A DNA stretch of 64,000 nucleotides from Pseudomonas viridiflava. GTDB taxonomy: Bacteria > Pseudomonadota > Gammaproteobacteria > Pseudomonadales > Pseudomonadaceae. The first letter of the stretch is position 1, and each line of letters begins with the position of its first letter. The DNA lies in NCBI RefSeq assembly GCF_900602065.1, contig NZ_UWFN01000328.1, positions 124,001 to 188,000 on the forward strand, read 5' to 3'. Positions 62,567 to 64,000 of the stretch are shown in pieces. A model generated the notes under the pieces. It saw nothing but the letters and a program-made list of their open reading frames with translations, made no database searches and had not been told where the DNA came from. The translations under genes and the position numbers were made by a program.

Positions 62567-63730
62567 TCAGACGTAGAACGATTTCAGCGGCGGGAAGCCA
62601 TTGAATTCTACGGCGCTGTAGCTGGTGGTGTAAGCACCGGTGGACAGCCAGTACAGGCGGTCACCGATGGCCAGGTTCAGCGGCAGGCCATACTTGTAGT
62701 TCTCGTACATGATGTCGGCGCTGTCGCAGGTTGGGCCGGCGATAACCACTTCTTCCATCTCACCTTTCTTCTCGGTCCAGATCGGGAACTTGATGGCTTC
62801 GTCCATGGTTTCGATCAGGCCGGAGAACTTGCCCACATCCGTGTACACCCAACGCTCTACTGCGGTGCGGGATTTACGCGAGACCAGCACCACTTCGCTG
62901 ACCAGAATACCGGCGTTGGCGATCAGCGAACGACCCGGTTCCAGGATGATTTCCGGCAGGTCATCACCGAAATCTTCTTTCAGGTAGCGAATGATTTCTT
63001 CAGCGTAGGTTTCCAGGCTGTTGGTGCGGGTGATGTAGTTAGCCGGGAAGCCGCCGCCCATGTTGATCAGCTTGAGGACGATGCCGTCTTCTTCTTTCAG
63101 ACGTTCGAAGATCACTTTGACCTTGGCAATCGCTGCGTCCCAGACGCTGATGTCGCGCTGTTGCGAACCGACGTGGAACGAGAGGCCGTAAGGCACCAGG
63201 CCCAGATCACGCGCCAGGATCAGCAGATCCATGGCCATGTCGGTCTGGCAGCCGAATTTACGCGACAGCGGCCAGTCAGCCGTGGTCGAGCCTTCGGTCA
63301 GGATACGCACGTAGACTTTCGAACCCGGCGCTGCCTTGGCGATGTTGCGCAGGTCGGCTTCGGAGTCGGTGGAGAACAGACGCACGCCCTTCTCGTAGAA
63401 GTAGCGGATGTCCTTGGATTTCTTGATGGTGTTGCCATAGCTGATGCGGTCTGGAGTGACGCCGCGGTCCATGACCTTGTCCAGCTCATAGATCGACGCG
63501 ATGTCGAAGCTTGAACCTTTGTCCTTGAGCAGATCGATGATCTCGACCGCCGGGTTGGCTTTGACGGCGTAGTACACCTTGGCGAATTCGAAACCTGCGC
63601 GCAGGTCATCGTAAGCCTGGCTGATCATCGCGGTATCGATAACCACGAACGGGGTTTCTTGCTTGTCGGCAAACGCCTTCATTTTGTTGAAGGTGTCGCG
63701 CTGGAAATAGTCTTCGACCTGGATCGGCAT
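62567..63730 (-). CDS. speC: Ornithine decarboxylase SpeC (alanine-racemase-fold type)
   Basis: The 387-residue fold-type III PLP decarboxylase converts ornithine to putrescine. PLP-binding Lys57 sits in YAVKANP, and HVGSQQRDISVWDAAI and MGGGFPANYITR bind cofactor phosphate. The catalytic Cys335 is in GPTCDSAD at the C-terminal side. AGGAG precedes the ATG at 63730; a longer frame adds only MQFASRSFR and lacks a site. The length equals the pseudomonad enzyme. A lysine/ornithine dual substrate is possible. The leader contains a terminator hairpin. Confidence 0.92.
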   Translation of the reverse strand: MPIQVEDYFQRDTFNKMKAFADKQETPFVVIDTAMISQAYDDLRAGFEFAKVYYAVKANPAVEIIDLLKDKGSSFDIASIYELDKVMDRGVTPDRISYGNTIKKSKDIRYFYEKGVRLFSTDSEADLRNIAKAAPGSKVYVRILTEGSTTADWPLSRKFGCQTDMAMDLLILARDLGLVPYGLSFHVGSQQRDISVWDAAIAKVKVIFERLKEEDGIVLKLINMGGGFPANYITRTNSLETYAEEIIRYLKEDFGDDLPEIILEPGRSLIANAGILVSEVVLVSRKSRTAVERWVYTDVGKFSGLIETMDEAIKFPIWTEKKGEMEEVVIAGPTCDSADIMYENYKYGLPLNLAIGDRLYWLSTGAYTTSYSAVEFNGFPPLKSFYV

Positions 63731-63835
63731 GCGGAAACTCCTACTGGCAAACTGCATTAATCAATGGGTGCAAATGAACGCCCTCCGTATCCCCACTTTG
63801 GTTCGCCTACTTCCCAAGGCATGTCCGCCGAAAGC

Positions 63836-63871
63836 AAAAAAGGCCATCTGGAGGTCGCCTCCCGTGGCCTT
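63836..63871 (-). terminator. Intrinsic terminator in the speC leader
   Basis: On the minus strand AAGGCCA pairs with TGGCCTT, an inner GGAGG/CCTCC pair extends the stem, and a T-run follows. It lies about 105 bases before the speC start and about 60 bases after a plausible promoter, so it may be an attenuator. It could instead end a transcript entering from beyond the window. Confidence 0.7.
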
Positions 63872-63932
63872 GCTGTCTCGTCGTCAGTACTTGAGCCGGA
63901 TGGATCGTTTCCAGCTTGGACGTTCGGCGCGA

Positions 63933-63961
63933 ACTTTAGGACCTGAGGGGTTAGAGATCAA
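63933..63961 (-). promoter_or_regulatory. speC: Candidate speC promoter
   Basis: On the minus strand TTGATC (63961-63956) and TAAAGT (63938-63933) are separated by 17 bases, upstream of the leader terminator. Confidence 0.5.
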
Positions 63962-64000
63962 CAAAAAATGTCGCATTTGCAGACGTTTCTGCCGGATCGA

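Noticed and set aside
63764..63946. 60-codon plus-strand frame upstream of speC
   Set aside because: It lies across the speC leader hairpin in the opposite direction, with no ribosome site.
1..64000. tRNA or rRNA genes
   Set aside because: I saw no complete cloverleaf or rRNA-like stretch; only the degenerate tmRNA-like 3' end at 8010-8031.

Overview
The window comes from a Pseudomonas chromosome, most likely of the fluorescens lineage (inference). The base composition is high-GC, there are thirteen REP-type inverted repeats of pseudomonad style, and the right half keeps the order I remember from P. aeruginosa PA4493-PA4519: roxR-roxS, a DUF541 gene, the dpp substrate-binding genes with an OprD-family porin, dppBCDF, a PepSY/flavodoxin reductase and speC. 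I recalled that order; I did not check it by search.

Positions 1-8080 are accessory DNA. The left edge cuts a minus-strand SNF2-type helicase that resembles DrmD of the DISARM phage-defence system. Diverging from it is a tight three-gene cassette: a deoxynucleoside-kinase-like P-loop protein, a 724-residue FAD/NAD-binding protein with a GAF-like C-terminus, and a DUF3850 (ASCH/PUA-like) protein. I do not recognise this combination, and it is the best candidate here for an undescribed system. Next come an inovirus-type Gp2 replication protein, an AlpA regulator, a two-HTH regulator and a ribbon-helix-helix protein with a MatP-like layout behind a nested palindrome, which together look like the maintenance genes of an integrative or satellite element. 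A sequence resembling a tmRNA 3' end followed by a terminator near 8010-8078 may be the element's attachment remnant.

Positions 8100-14600 are gene-poor. They hold two unknown membrane proteins (one probably frameshifted), two lipoproteins, a truncated VOC-family relic, a RelE/ParE-type toxin-antitoxin pair and a tandem array of degenerate 17-bp repeats.

Positions 14600-41000 are core-like metabolism. There are small conserved proteins, an AraC regulator beside a cupin, and a group that fits D-lysine/pipecolate catabolism (2-aminoadipate-type aminotransferase, HglS, AmaA-type oxidase). DoxX, a periplasmic esterase, a DUF3182/hydrolase pair and a zinc alcohol dehydrogenase follow. The galactarate/glucarate operon (kdgD, gudP, garD) lies next to a GntR regulator, with four similar candidate operators near their starts. 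An SbmA/YddA-type ABC transporter, the RoxSR redox two-component system and a DUF541 protein close this part.

Positions 41000-64000 hold a HET-C-domain protein with an HExxH motif, four dipeptide-binding proteins, an OpdP-type porin and dppBCDF (a complete dipeptide uptake system), and a PepSY-flavodoxin-FNR reductase behind a Fur-box-like site. A XaxAB-type binary pore-forming toxin follows with an unrecognised third gene, and then speC, whose leader appears to contain an intrinsic terminator that could act as an attenuator.
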